From assembly GCF_050947875.1 (NCBI RefSeq), contig NW_027460291.1, forward strand, positions 28,023,589-28,087,588: 64,000 nucleotides of DNA. Direction: 5' to 3'. The DNA is from Dermacentor variabilis (taxonomy: Eukaryota > Arthropoda > Arachnida > Ixodida > Ixodidae). Positions 1-9,939 of the stretch are shown here, piece by piece. The notes beneath the pieces were generated by a model. The model saw only the letters and a program-made list of their open reading frames with translations, was not told where the DNA came from and did not search any database. How positions within the stretch are numbered: the first letter of the stretch is position 1; every line of letters starts with the position of its first letter. The translations under genes and the position numbers were made by a program.

Positions 1-660
1 GAGTAACGTAGGTGCATATAGGCCTGCCATCATGGTCTACTACGAGACAACTCAATAAAAGTATGTTCTTTCGTTTACGCTAGTGAAAACTTGCTTGCCT
101 AATTGGGTCCGAATTAGCTTTGGTTCATCATCTGAATTTGTTCAGCAGAGCAGAGAATTAGGCAAGTTGTTTTAGATTCATGGTTTGGGGTAGCATAAGA
201 GAAAAGCAAGAAAAAGAAAGCATGAAAGAAGCTCGCAAATGCACGCAAAGTGCCTCGAGTGCCAGTCGCATGGCAATTTTGCCTGTATTCACAGGCTTCT
301 TTCATGCTCGGGAAAACACTTATGTAGCACTTATTGAGCAACAGAAAGCTGTATCGGGAGTTTTTCATTGTTGTTCTATAATTTTCTCATTGACAATTTT
401 CATCTAATTATAATATTTGAGAAGTTGATTAACTAATTAAGACTGATTATGTAACGAGGCAGAATGCAAAAAATAGTCTGGGTATCTCCAAGCGACGGCA
501 AACAACATTGCCTCGGTTCGGTCCAGCTACGTGACATTTGCATATTTTTGAAGTTTGGCTCAAGTTGCGTGAAACACCCTGTAGAAAAAAAAGTTTCTGG
601 GAAGGGCTAATCAATTTGTGTACTTCTTTAGTGCCTTGAATTTACACTTGCAGGCTACTT
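1..660. other. AT-rich intergenic sequence, nothing recognised
   Basis: Short ORFs on both strands overlap each other and carry no domain or motif I recognise. No repeat termini or RNA gene signature were seen. Confidence 0.5.
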
Positions 661-663
661 GCC

Positions 664-932
664 CTCCTCAGTAGCTCAGGTATTGTGCTGCTGAGCATGT
701 GGTCATGGTTTGATTCCTGGTCAGGAGAGATACAAACTTTAATGATGTGCTGGAGATGTTCGTTTCATCACGGCATTTGTGTTTTGATGGGCGTAAAATG
801 CAGAACTGCTGATGTACTTGGATTTACGTGCACGGTAAAGAACCGCAAGTGGTCAAAATTGACACAGAGCCCTCTACTACAATGTTCCTGGTAACCTAAT
901 CTCAGGTTGTTAAGCCCCATAACATAATAAGG
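664..932 (+). mobile_element. Ruka-like tRNA-derived SINE
   Basis: The 5' part is tRNA-like. An A-box-like segment lies at 672-682 and a B box GGTTTGATTCC at 707-717, one base from the RNA polymerase III consensus. The body includes a block meaning roughly 'acgtgcacggtaaagaacc', and the end has the 'cccataacataata' type tail. This order (tRNA head, conserved body, short A/T tail) matches the Ruka SINE family described from ixodid ticks. The copy is diverged. Two other copies or fragments are at 43655-43880 and 38965-39063. Family assignment is from memory of the consensus. Confidence 0.65.
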
Positions 933-1218
933 CAGAATATTCAGCTAATTTGCTGCTAGGGTTAAACTTTTTTTCTGAAAGTTTTGTAGTTTCATCACTC
1001 CTGATTGACAAGATGTATTTGCAGCTGTTTTTGCTGAGTACTGTTCTTCTGAAATGCAAGGGTAATTAAAGGGACAGAAACACTGAATCAGTTTAGATTG
1101 ATAAAATATTCTTAAATGAACTTTATTTTCTTTGATTTAGCGGCAATAACTTGATTATTAGAAGAGAAAATGATGCTTTCATTTTTGAATTTCAAGCAGA
1201 AACCCCAGGGCCAATCTG
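933..1218. other. AT-rich spacer, possibly an old repeat remnant
   Basis: The stretch near 1060-1200 (beginning 'aaagggacagaaacactga') resembles a dispersed non-coding repeat common in tick DNA, but no termini can be defined. No gene is visible. Confidence 0.3.
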
Positions 1219-1573
1219 TGGTGTTTGAGGTTTGAGGTTTTTTGAGGTTTATTTGATTTCTTTCTGTACATCAACAGAAATTGAAGCAAAAGCAAAAGGC
1301 TATACAGCCTGACAGAGGCTTTTGCTCCGAGATACAGTTCAGCAAGCTGGCATAAGCAGACAAAAGATAATCATTGGACAATCTAAATTGTCTCTAGTTA
1401 TAAAAAAACAAAAGAAATATAACAGAGTAGAGAAAACAAGCAGATCGACATTCATATAGTGTAACAAGCAGCAAAAAAAAAAAAACAATGTGTGCTAAGA
1501 AATAAACACAGTGTACATTGAGTAAGATAAGGAAGTCAATACACATGGAGGTTGTAATCAACACTTACAGAAA

Positions 1574-4450
1574 TTAAACATATTCAATGCAATTTTCAAG
1601 AAGAATTTGTTTAAACCTATTTTTGGAAATTTGTTTATTTAGGTCTAAAATGTTGCCAAGTTTATTAAGCAGACTGGGTATTTGATGCAGAATATGCTGC
1701 CGACCGTAGGTAGTTCTAATTTTTGGTGTTCTTATACTTTGTGACCGGAGGCAATATTGAACACATCTAGAAGAACAGTACGTGGGGTATAGCTTATTAT
1801 TTTGTATATGCAGAAAAAGCTTAAGATAATAGATTTGGTTAGCTTGCAATATGAAATGTTTAGTAAAAAGCGGACGCGTGCTGAGACCTTGCGGCTGACC
1901 ATAATATCCCTCAAATATTCGTAGTACCTTTTTTTGTAATGTGAGTAATGTGGTATAGTTCTGTGCTGTCGTTGTGCCCCAAATCAACACGCAGTAACTA
2001 GGCCTGGAATAGAATAACGTATAATATAGCGCTTTCTTGAGCCAAAGTGGTAATAATCGGCTTAACCTGTATATACATCCAACACTTTTGCTTAATTCTA
2101 ATGCTAATTTATTTACGTGTTCATTCCAAGACAGGTCTTCCTGGAACCATACGCCCAGAAATTTTTGAACCTTAACTTGCTGAAGCATCTGGCCCTCAAA
2201 GTAAACATTTAAGCTTATATTCCGTGGCTTATTGATAGGTGCAAACAATATGTATTTAGTTTTACTCACGTTTAGTCGTAACTTCTTTATTTTAAGCCAA
2301 CAAGACAGCTTACTTAGATAGGTATTTACACTTCCTTCAAGGTTAGAAATTGAAACATCAGTAAAAAAAATATTAGTGTCATCGGCGTACATAATTATTT
2401 TAGGAGAATCCGGAATGCGACACAGGTCATTTACGTAAATTATAAATAACAGTGGACCGAGTATAGATCCTTGTGGGACACCTTTCTTGACCTTAGCATG
2501 CGAGGATGTTTCTTGATTAATAACTACATATTGGTAACGGTCTGTTAAGTAATGTTGTAGTAATCTATTGGCAATACCACGGACGCCGTAATTATTAAGT
2601 TTTTCTAGAAGAACGCTATTACACACGGTATCAAATGCTTTACGGAAATCTACAAACAGTCCTAGCGTGTAAAGCTTTGACTCGAAATTATTTAGTATCT
2701 CACTTTTAATATCGAGTAATGCAAGCTCAGTGGATTTGCCTTTTTGAAAGCCAAATTGGGCCTCACTTAGGATATTATACTTCTTAAAAAAATTTTGTAA
2801 TCTGATATTTATAGCACTTTCAAACACTTTCGACAGTATCGGAAGTACCGATATTGGCCGATAATTTGCAATTTCTTTGTCATTACCACCTTTGAAAACG
2901 GGACACACACGAGCTATTTTCAGTTGATCAGGAAAAACTCCAGTAGAGAAAGTTAAGTTAATAATGTATGAGAGCGCGGGCGATATCACATCAGCAACGT
3001 ATTTTATTGGCATAGGTTTGATGTCATCATGTCCTGCCGCACAGTTGTTTTTAATCTTAGTTATTAATTCTTCAGTCTCACGACATGAAACAGAATGCAA
3101 AACTATGGAGTTAGGTAAGCCATGGTCATTTATCGATAATCTTGGATCATCGTCATCACATATCTCATCGTAACCACAACTAGTAATGAAGTAATCGTTC
3201 ATTTCAGTTGCAACCTCTCTGTAGCCAAGGCCGCTAGAGTTAGCTAGAATGGTAGGGACGTGGTTTTGTTTTATTCGACCGGAAAGATTCCTAACTTCGT
3301 TCCAAATTCTCCTGGGATCATTACTTATTTTGCAAAATAAATTCTCATAATATCTGAACTTAGCACACCTTAGTTCACCATTTAGCTGGTTTCTGTACTT
3401 TTTAAACTCAATAAATAAATTTATGCCGCGTGTCTTTACAAATGCATGGTACATGCTATTCTTCTTTTTTATTTTTTTAAGTAAGATATTAGTGATCCAG
3501 ACTTTTCTAATCTTCTGCCGTTTTACGTACCTTACAGATACCTGGAAAGCGTCATTATAACATTTTATCAGTTTAGACATGAAAACGTTGTATGCCAAGT
3601 TAGGATCCTTTTCCCGGAACACGTGATTCCACTCGGTCTGAATAACATGATGCCGGAATACTTCTAGTGTCCTAGCGTTGATCTGGCGTGACCGCACTTT
3701 TTCATTAGCTTCGCGGCTATCGTTGGAAGAAGGAAAGGTACAAAAGATAGGTAAATGGTCGCTTACTTCTACAACCAGCACTCCAGCAACGCAGTGCGGC
3801 GGGTGTATGTTCGTCAAACAGATATCAAGCAAAGTCGCAGTCTGCGCAGTGATACGGGTTGCCTTAGAAATAACATTTTCGCAAGCAAATGATTTCGCTA
3901 GTACTGTTAACTGACGTGACGATGCATCCTGAGATAACATATCGATATTCACGTCGCCCATTACCACAAATGGAAAGTCGGTATGACACAAATATTCCAG
4001 CACGTCTTCCATGAACTTAGCAAATCCAGATTTAGTTCCAGAAGGTGGTCGATAAACGACAACAGCAAATGCTTTTTCTAGGCGTATCATAAGACACTCT
4101 ACAACCTCGTCAATAATAGAAAATTGGGAGATAACTTCATGTTTTAATGACTGCTTAACGTAAATAGCCACACCACCTCCTCTTCCTAAAGGATGCACTA
4201 GGCCATTGTAAATATAGTTTTCAAAGTATGGCGGATCTTCACCTACAGATAGCCATGTTTCAGAAAATAATAGCAAGTCAAAACTAAACGAAAAGGAGCC
4301 GAGGACATCAAGGATCATGTCTGTCTTGTTGCGTATGCTGCGTGTGTTTAGATGAAAGGCCTTGATGCGCTTGCACGCATCCCGAAGTAGACTATTCAAG
4401 GAATGGCTGTCATGATAATCATCGCTAGGCGTTGCTCTAACAGAGTTCAT
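1574..4450 (-). CDS. LINE ORF2: AP-endonuclease and reverse transcriptase
   Basis: 958 aa, complete from ATG to stop. The N-terminal apurinic-type endonuclease spans about residues 30-240: HLNTRSIRNK near 33, SETW at 63-66, GDVNID at 165-170 and SDHLP at 230-234. The reverse transcriptase spans about 480-760: NYRPISVLP, the FVDFRKAFDTV block near 598, VPQGSILGPLLF near 658 and the catalytic MYADD near 684-687. A C-terminal region without a recognised domain follows. The product nicks the target DNA and copies its own RNA there (target-primed reverse transcription). All key residues I can identify are present. The start codon lies 47 nt after the ORF1 stop, so ORF2 is probably translated by reinitiation or a similar mechanism, which is inference. 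Motif style places it in the CR1/L2/Jockey assemblage. Confidence 0.93.
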   Translation of the reverse strand: MNSVRATPSDDYHDSHSLNSLLRDACKRIKAFHLNTRSIRNKTDMILDVLGSFSFSFDLLLFSETWLSVGEDPPYFENYIYNGLVHPLGRGGGVAIYVKQSLKHEVISQFSIIDEVVECLMIRLEKAFAVVVYRPPSGTKSGFAKFMEDVLEYLCHTDFPFVVMGDVNIDMLSQDASSRQLTVLAKSFACENVISKATRITAQTATLLDICLTNIHPPHCVAGVLVVEVSDHLPIFCTFPSSNDSREANEKVRSRQINARTLEVFRHHVIQTEWNHVFREKDPNLAYNVFMSKLIKCYNDAFQVSVRYVKRQKIRKVWITNILLKKIKKKNSMYHAFVKTRGINLFIEFKKYRNQLNGELRCAKFRYYENLFCKISNDPRRIWNEVRNLSGRIKQNHVPTILANSSGLGYREVATEMNDYFITSCGYDEICDDDDPRLSINDHGLPNSIVLHSVSCRETEELITKIKNNCAAGHDDIKPMPIKYVADVISPALSYIINLTFSTGVFPDQLKIARVCPVFKGGNDKEIANYRPISVLPILSKVFESAINIRLQNFFKKYNILSEAQFGFQKGKSTELALLDIKSEILNNFESKLYTLGLFVDFRKAFDTVCNSVLLEKLNNYGVRGIANRLLQHYLTDRYQYVVINQETSSHAKVKKGVPQGSILGPLLFIIYVNDLCRIPDSPKIIMYADDTNIFFTDVSISNLEGSVNTYLSKLSCWLKIKKLRLNVSKTKYILFAPINKPRNISLNVYFEGQMLQQVKVQKFLGVWFQEDLSWNEHVNKLALELSKSVGCIYRLSRLLPLWLKKALYYTLFYSRPSYCVLIWGTTTAQNYTTLLTLQKKVLRIFEGYYGQPQGLSTRPLFTKHFILQANQIYYLKLFLHIQNNKLYPTYCSSRCVQYCLRSQSIRTPKIRTTYGRQHILHQIPSLLNKLGNILDLNKQISKNRFKQILLENCIEYV

Positions 4451-4497
4451 GAAACTTGCGAGCGTCTGTCAAATTTGGGCGTGTTCCGATACAGTGT

Positions 4498-5184
4498 TTA
4501 TTCTCCAGTAGTTCCACCTGCTTCTGCAGTCATCTTATCGAGGTCGTTAGCGTTCTTGATTTTCAGTACAGGCGAGCCTTCGTTTCTACGTGAAAAGACA
4601 TTGCCCCCCGATGTCCAAACAAATTTCCACCGCATTTCCTTCTTTCTCTGTATAGCTGACCAGAGAAGCTGTTTGCCGTGTTTCGTCAGATGTTCATTGA
4701 CATATACTGCAGAGGAAGTCTGGCTGCCCAAATCTTTGCTATCGATTCTGACTTTCTTTGACTTGCTTAAAACAGCAGCCTTCTTTGTCCTGCGCACAAA
4801 TCGGACAATTATATTACTTTGGTCATGACAAGCAGTCGGTACTCTGTGACAGATATCGACGTCATCCGCAGTTATATCTTCTTGAATGAGAACACCGATT
4901 TTCTTAACTGCTGCAAGTGGTTCAACATCAGGCGGAACACCCTTAATTTCCAGATTATTTGAGCGCTGATATTGCTCAACCTCCTCTATCCTGCGGTGCA
5001 GTCTATCATTTTCAGCTCTGAGCTCTTCGTTTAGCCTCATTACTGACTGAATATCTTCTCTGAGATCTTTCACTTCCTTCAAAACATCTTTTATATCTCG
5101 AAGTTCCTTTCTCAATTCACGTCGTAAGTCTTCTATGGCTTTGGCGGTATCGCGCGCATCTTTAGACATAGTTAGCCAACACAA
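4498..5184 (-). CDS. LINE ORF1: coiled-coil RNA-binding protein
   Basis: 228 aa, intact. Residues about 10-75 are dense in charged heptads (repeated RREL/KEVKDLRED-type segments) and should form a coiled coil. The segment EQYQRSNNLEIKGVP near residues 71-85 matches the junction between coiled coil and RRM-like fold in many LINE ORF1 proteins. The remainder is basic and would contain the RRM-like and C-terminal domains. Proteins of this kind trimerise and coat the element RNA. The first ATG is at 5184; a second in-frame ATG is six codons downstream and could be the true start. It lies directly upstream of ORF2 on the same strand. Confidence 0.85.
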   Translation of the reverse strand: MCWLTMSKDARDTAKAIEDLRRELRKELRDIKDVLKEVKDLREDIQSVMRLNEELRAENDRLHRRIEEVEQYQRSNNLEIKGVPPDVEPLAAVKKIGVLIQEDITADDVDICHRVPTACHDQSNIIVRFVRRTKKAAVLSKSKKVRIDSKDLGSQTSSAVYVNEHLTKHGKQLLWSAIQRKKEMRWKFVWTSGGNVFSRRNEGSPVLKIKNANDLDKMTAEAGGTTGE

Positions 5185-5286
5185 ATGAAATCACTAGCAA
5201 AGCATCAAAGACAAGAACAGTACGTCCGGCAGCAGTGCACAGCTTACGAAGTTTAACTGCTGCAAGTGCAGCTGGAAATTTCTCAC

Positions 5287-5548
5287 CTGAAAGAGGCGTA
5301 GATTTAGTGTGCGATGCCAAAGTGCACTGCTGCCGGACTGTGGACGACGACTTTCTTGCAGCGTCTTTATGTAGCAGCGGTGAACCGTTGCCCTCTGGTG
5401 ATGCGCAGCTTCGTCGTCGATGCAGGAAACACGTCCCGCTACGCCAGTTCCGGGGTATCAGGCAGCATCAGCGATGTGTTGGCAGTAGGCGTATCTGAAA
5501 GAGGCGTAGATTTAGTGTGCGATGCCAAAGTGCACTGCTGCCGGACTG
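5287..5548. repeat. Pair of identical 54-bp direct repeats, 208 bp apart, in the LINE 5' leader
   Basis: Positions 5287-5340 and 5495-5548 are the same 54 bases with no mismatch seen. A third, inverted partial match lies at about 5223-5240. They sit upstream of ORF1 of the minus-strand LINE and could be promoter monomers. The inverted partial copy means the leader could also fold back. Confidence 0.8.
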
Positions 5549-5560
5549 CCGGACAGTGAT

Positions 5561-5883
5561 GTCACAGATTACCAAGTCATTTTTTGCATTTCGACCATTA
5601 TGAATCAGTAAATGTTCTTGAAGCTTCCTAAATTCAGTCTTTAGCTCTTTAGAATACAGTGTGTAGCAGTTCACTTTTATCAGCTTAACAGGCCACGAGC
5701 AGATTCTCTCACAATCGATGATGCCGCAGTGAGCTGGCATGGGAATTTCAAGGCCACCTGTTTTTGATTTTTGCATATTTTCTGGCTCACCAAGAGCATT
5801 CTTGCGGTAAGAGTGGCTTTTTTGGTGTTTTGGAAAAGTAGTTTACTAACATAGCTCAGATAATGTTTCCCTTTAGTGTTCTT
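5561..5883. other. Spacer without recognised content
   Basis: The only ORF covering this stretch (minus strand) shows no domain. It runs up to the first TTAA of the neighbouring long-inverted-repeat element. Confidence 0.4.
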
Positions 5884-7465
5884 TTAAGGGGGCATGAGGC
5901 ACTTTTATATTCTTATTTTCTTGAACAATTTTAATGAAATTTTCACAGTTAATGTATTTTTAACAGCTGATTCCAGAAATACAATTATTTTTTCATATGA
6001 TAGATATTTTTTATGATATCCAAAAAGAGGATGTTCTTTAACCCTTCGAGGGTCGATTTTTTTTTTGCCATGTGCGACCACCCAGGGTCGATTTTTTTTA
6101 TTGCAGATTCCAATTAATCTTAGGGACTTATTTCGAAAAAAATTTACCGTAATTTTTCCAGGGTGACCGTAAAGTGACAAAAAAATATTTTGCGTTGGTA
6201 TATATGCACTCTTCATTCATGAATAACAGCAATAAAAAAGGAAATAATAAACTTATCTGTATTAAAAATTTGATGCATTTTCATGCACAGAGTTCAAAGC
6301 TTTGAGAATCAGCACACGAGAATATTTCGCAAGTCTCAAGTGTTCCTGCTCTTGCACTATTATATACGTCCATAGCGTAATCGAACTGCGTAGGTGCGCG
6401 CACTCAAAAAAACTGTTTGGTTGTGTGCCCATAAAAAAAAGCAACATGTGTGACACACTTCCGCTAACCTTCATCTTATCGCCAACCAGCTAGGGCAATT
6501 AGATTTCGCGACTATTAAAAAAAAAGAAAAGAAACGGAAACGCATGCACGGTGGGATCCTTCCTATGTGCACCCCTGTGAGCACTAAACGAGCGAGAAAC
6601 AAGCGGTCGCCCTTTGAGCGATTGGGAATGAGATAGCCATCACTTTTGCAAGCGAAAAAAGGCGAAACCGCCCGCGAAGCAAAATCCAAACGACCGCCTG
6701 CATGTGCGCGCGCACCAATGCACGAGTGGTAGTATGTAGACGCGCGAGAGCAAACTAGCGCTAAAACAAACCATGCAACGAAAACCGAGAGAGGGAGGCG
6801 CGCGAAAAAAATTCCCTGTATCCCCACATAGTGGCAGCACATGACAGAAAAGAAAAAAATTAGGAAATTGGCGCGCTTTCTAAACGTACAGACGGCACCG
6901 TAAATATATGGCATCTACCATTTTCGGACTTGTTTGCGGCGCCGTATATTTACGTCATTGACCATCAAAGGGTTAATTGTTTAGGGCCTAATGAGCTGAT
7001 TAACAACTTGCACGGTAACATAGAGCACATTGAATCAGTCTGAACATTCATAGTGTGTCGTAAGCTATAAATCGTTCTAGGCCATTTTTGAGCGAAGTTA
7101 TACGTTTTTAAATTTAGTCATAAGAAATGTCCACCTTGATGATAGAAAAATTTGAAGTTGGGCATTTATTATCACTTAAGTTTGACAACCTGTAATGTCG
7201 CTTCAAAATGGCCTAAAACAGTGATGAATAGCTTACACCACACTATGAACATTCAGCATTGATTCCATGTGCTGCACATTGCTGTAAATCAGCTAATTAG
7301 GCCCTAAACAAAGTACATCCTGTTTTGAATATCACAAAAAATATTTACCATTGAAAAAAATTACATTTTTCAGATTAGCTGGGTGAAAATACATTCACTC
7401 TGCAACTTTTATTCAAATTGTTTAAAAAATGAAATAGTTTTTTCAAGTGTCTCGTCCCCCCTTAA
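5884..7465. mobile_element. Long-inverted-repeat (foldback) TTAA element
   Basis: The segment starts TTAAGGGGGC at 5884 and ends CCCCCCTTAA at 7456-7465. Reading inward, the arms are inverted copies of each other: 5884-6040 with about 6977-7105 on the left, and about 7192-7461 on the right. Diverged matches are visible along roughly 280 nt per arm, around a centre of about 90 nt. Removing the inserted element at 6042-6972 restores a continuous left arm. TTAA at both ends fits a piggyBac-type or other TTAA-specific transposase acting on a non-autonomous element. No coding sequence is present. Confidence 0.75.
6038..6976. mobile_element. piggyBac-type non-autonomous element (TTAA target)
   Basis: The element proper is 6042-6972 (931 bp). 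It is flanked by TTAA at 6038-6041 and 6973-6976. The terminal inverted repeats are CCCTTCGAGGGTC and the complement of GACCATCAAAGGG, which is 13 bp with two mismatches. TTAA duplication with termini beginning CCC is the piggyBac hallmark. The interior encodes no transposase, so mobilisation would need one supplied in trans. It is inserted in the left arm of the surrounding foldback element. Confidence 0.78.
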
Positions 7466-7799
7466 CAAGGTTTTCCAGTGATCATTTATATAACCATTTA
7501 CCTGCTCTCAGTGGAGCTTGCTTGAAACAAGTGTTATGTATATTGCTTTCTTGTTTCATTAGTTGAGTATCGCTGTACTTCTGAACATAAAGTTTGGTTG
7601 TAGTTAGGCTGTGAACAGGCATGCAATCAAGTGTAATAGTAACGCTTCTCATTTTGTCCTCTATTATTTGTGCAACTTCTAAATCTGCTGTGAGAAGATT
7701 AGGAAGTACTGATGAGGGCCTCAATTTTTTGTTAGTTACAGCTGCATTAAGTGAACAAGCAATGAAGCCAGGGAACGCATAGGAGAAATGAACTGTTCT

Positions 7800-7975
7800 T
7801 ATCATTGATGTGTGGAAATATGAGGAGAAGGGAAATGAAAGTGGGCAAAAACACAACTTGTCACTGATGGGAGCCAAACCCATACCTTCCACATTGCACA
7901 TGCAATGTTTTGCTACCGAGCTGGAGCGGTGCCTATCCACCCCGTATACTTTTTCAAGCACCTGTGTATATGTAC
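7800..7975 (-). mobile_element. Decayed tRNA-like SINE (family B)
   Basis: On the minus strand the block around 7855-7945 matches the tRNA-like head of the SINE at 27412-28080, including the 'gctaccgagctggagc' segment and the flanking 'tatccac'. It is strongly diverged and its limits are approximate. Confidence 0.45.
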
Positions 7976-8096
7976 TAGATCTTGTCCTGGTTATAATACT
8001 ATGGCTACTGGTACTGGCTATAACAGTCCCAGCACTAGACTTTCAGGTTATCCCACTCAACCTAATCTGTGTGACAGTGTATTCAGGTGCCGTAAA

Positions 8097-8190
8097 AGTT
8101 GATCCATCTGCTGGTCACTTTAATTTAAGTGCCACTCAATTTATTCTGAGCACCACTTAATACCTACACAAGTCAATTTATTCTAAACAC
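8097..8190. repeat. 21-bp minisatellite relic
   Basis: On the plus strand the repeats translate in phase as DPSAGHF, NLSATQF and ILSTT. This is the same heptad pattern as the longer array at 39622-39797, which reads on the opposite strand. Confidence 0.5.
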
Positions 8191-8475
8191 CAGAGAATAT
8201 AGTCCTAATGCAGCATCCTTCAAAAGTCCTCATGGTTCAAGCCAAGCAAATTTTCCTGAAATCGTTAGGTGTTCATACTTTTTTTTTTCAAAATAAAAGG
8301 GCAACATGGAGGGGGGGGGGGGGCACCAGAAGGTTTATTCCCTCAAGGAACAAAAAAAGTTTGGGGATTGTTTTTTTTTTATGTGACACAGCAGACGGCC
8401 GCTCATAAAAAAAAATTGTTTGGCTACATGTCAGCAGGAAGTTGTTATGAGAATTATTGTATGAAATCCTTGCTA

Positions 8476-8620
8476 CTGGCCACAGTGGTTTAGTGTTGTG
8501 TTGAACATAACCATACAAGGTCCAATTGCCAGCAGTGGCAACTGCCTTTAGATGGAGGCAGAATATACAAAGCACCTGTGCGCTGCTTAATTGTAGGTTA
8601 GATAAAGTGAGAATGAAGCT
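8476..8620 (+). mobile_element. Degraded Ruka-like SINE head
   Basis: The segments 'tggccacagtggtttagtg', 'gatggaggcagaat' and 'acctgtgcgctgc' align in order with the tick Ruka-type consensus as I remember it. The tRNA boxes are heavily mutated, so it is probably inactive. Confidence 0.4.
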
Positions 8621-8924
8621 GGAGACGTCCACTATTAAGCTCTTCATAGCTGTGGCGTTGCTTTGGTACCTGAATTTTGCTAATTTAGAGGCCATTGATT
8701 CGGAAGCATACATTGCTTCCTAACAGTCTGAAAACATGTTAGCTCGGTAACATTTGCAAATGAGTGGTGTATATGCAAAGTGGGGTGGGACTACGAAACT
8801 TGTGTTGGAAAAAAAAAAAAAAAAAGCTGTGTGGGTGTTCTTCCCAGCAGGCTGCTACAAACTAGTTCACGGTGCATTGTTTCTACCGCCTTTCAACCAT
8901 ATGAAGCCAACAGTGAGGCCAAGG

Positions 8925-9180
8925 AAAGCAAAAAGGAAATTACCTGTGGTTTTAATTCAGAATGTACCAATAGTATAGAAAATAGGGATGACAGTGGAAA
9001 GAACGACAACTTGCTGCCACCGGGGGCCAAGGCCACATCTTCCGCATTATGTGTGCGGTGCTTTGCCATTATGCTACCATTTAATTCAGTACATGAGCTT
9101 AACAGCAGACAAATGGTCAATAAACCCTCGTTTGGCACCTTAAGGTATCAAGGCTGCCAAAGTTGAGACCATCACTATGC
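8925..9180 (-). mobile_element. Decayed tRNA-like SINE (family B)
   Basis: It shares with the 27.4-kb copy the head block and the distal block 'tggtcaataaaccc', followed by a 'ggcaccttaaggtatcaag'-type segment and 'gagaccatc'. All are in the same order and orientation. The copy is diverged and non-coding. Confidence 0.5.
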
Positions 9181-9669
9181 AAGAAGAATGAGTGGACCAA
9201 AGAAAATTCAGCCCCTCAGTTTTCCCTTCTTGTTTTCTAGTGCGTAGGCATTTCTGTTTCGATTTGATTCTCACAGCTCAGTACACTGTGCACACTGCAC
9301 AGAGTTTATATTGTTTGGCAAATGTGTACCCAGAAAAAAATGAAAATTGGTGCAGCATTCAAATATGCAATATATTTTCAATTAAAAACCACTTCGATTC
9401 TTGGTTTCGGGCTGACATTTCTTCACCATTTTTTACACATCAGTTGCTGCCTGCCGTGCCACTGTAAAAAAAAAAAAAAATAAGCCTCCAGAAATGTTTC
9501 TTGTGCCACACTGGATTAAAGCTATACATCTCCTGTTTTGCCCTTTTTGTTTCGAAAAATCGCTTTCAATTCCTAACAGTTTCACAAAATATTCTTGGTG
9601 GGAACTTCAGAAGCTTTTAAAGTATGTTGTGCATATGATAAGTTCCATGACATTTGGACTTGATTGACT

Positions 9670-9800
9670 AGCATTAGGGTTAAAGTGGTGCTGGGATTAA
9701 AATAACGAGCAGTTGAATTAATTTGTATATGTAGTGCATAGAGTAAATTAGGTTGTCAGGTGGATTAAATGTACTGGCCTTTGGATTAAGTAAAGTGGAA
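9670..9800. repeat. Degenerate 21-24-bp minisatellite
   Basis: There is a run of 'ggattaaa/gaattaat' units spaced about 21-24 nt, of the same family as 39622-39797 and in the same orientation as that array. Confidence 0.45.
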
Positions 9801-9834
9801 AAACCTAATACAAACATAACAGTCCAGAAACTGG

Positions 9835-9935
9835 ATGGTGGGATTGCTGCTGCTCTACCTGAATGCTAGAGCATCACATGTGTAGTGTGATGTGGGCTCA
9901 GCTCCTGCAGCAGCAAGTTGTATTTTCATCTACGT
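9835..9935 (+). mobile_element. tRNA-like SINE head (family B), plus strand
   Basis: The blocks 'tctacctgaatgctagagc', 'gtgtagtgtgatgtgggc' and 'agcaagttgtattttcatc' match, in reverse complement, the SINE heads at 27412-28080. It is a partial, mutated copy. Confidence 0.42.
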
Positions 9936-9939
9936 TCTC

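Larger units (their letters stand above)
1219..5560 (-). mobile_element. Full-length-looking CR1-group LINE, both ORFs open
   Basis: Read on the minus strand the element has a GC-richer 5' leader with a duplicated 54-bp block, ORF1 (5184-4498), 47 nt of spacer, ORF2 (4450-1574), about 330 nt of 3' UTR and a short terminal repeat (CCTCAAA-type units at about 1219-1252). CR1/L2 elements typically end in such short repeats instead of poly(A). No target-site duplication was found, which is common in this group. Both reading frames are uninterrupted, so this is the best-preserved retrotransposon in the window. The exact clade (CR1, L2 or a relative) cannot be fixed by eye. The 5' limit is an estimate. 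Confidence 0.85.

Noticed and set aside
6471..6914. 147-aa minus-strand ORF as a transposase of the piggyBac-type element
   Set aside because: No DDD-type catalytic blocks or Cys-rich C-terminus. The element is non-autonomous.
8309..8322. G-runs here and at 11978-11992 and 36711-36723 as regulatory G-quadruplexes
   Set aside because: Simple homopolymers that may be sequencing-length artefacts, with no conserved context.
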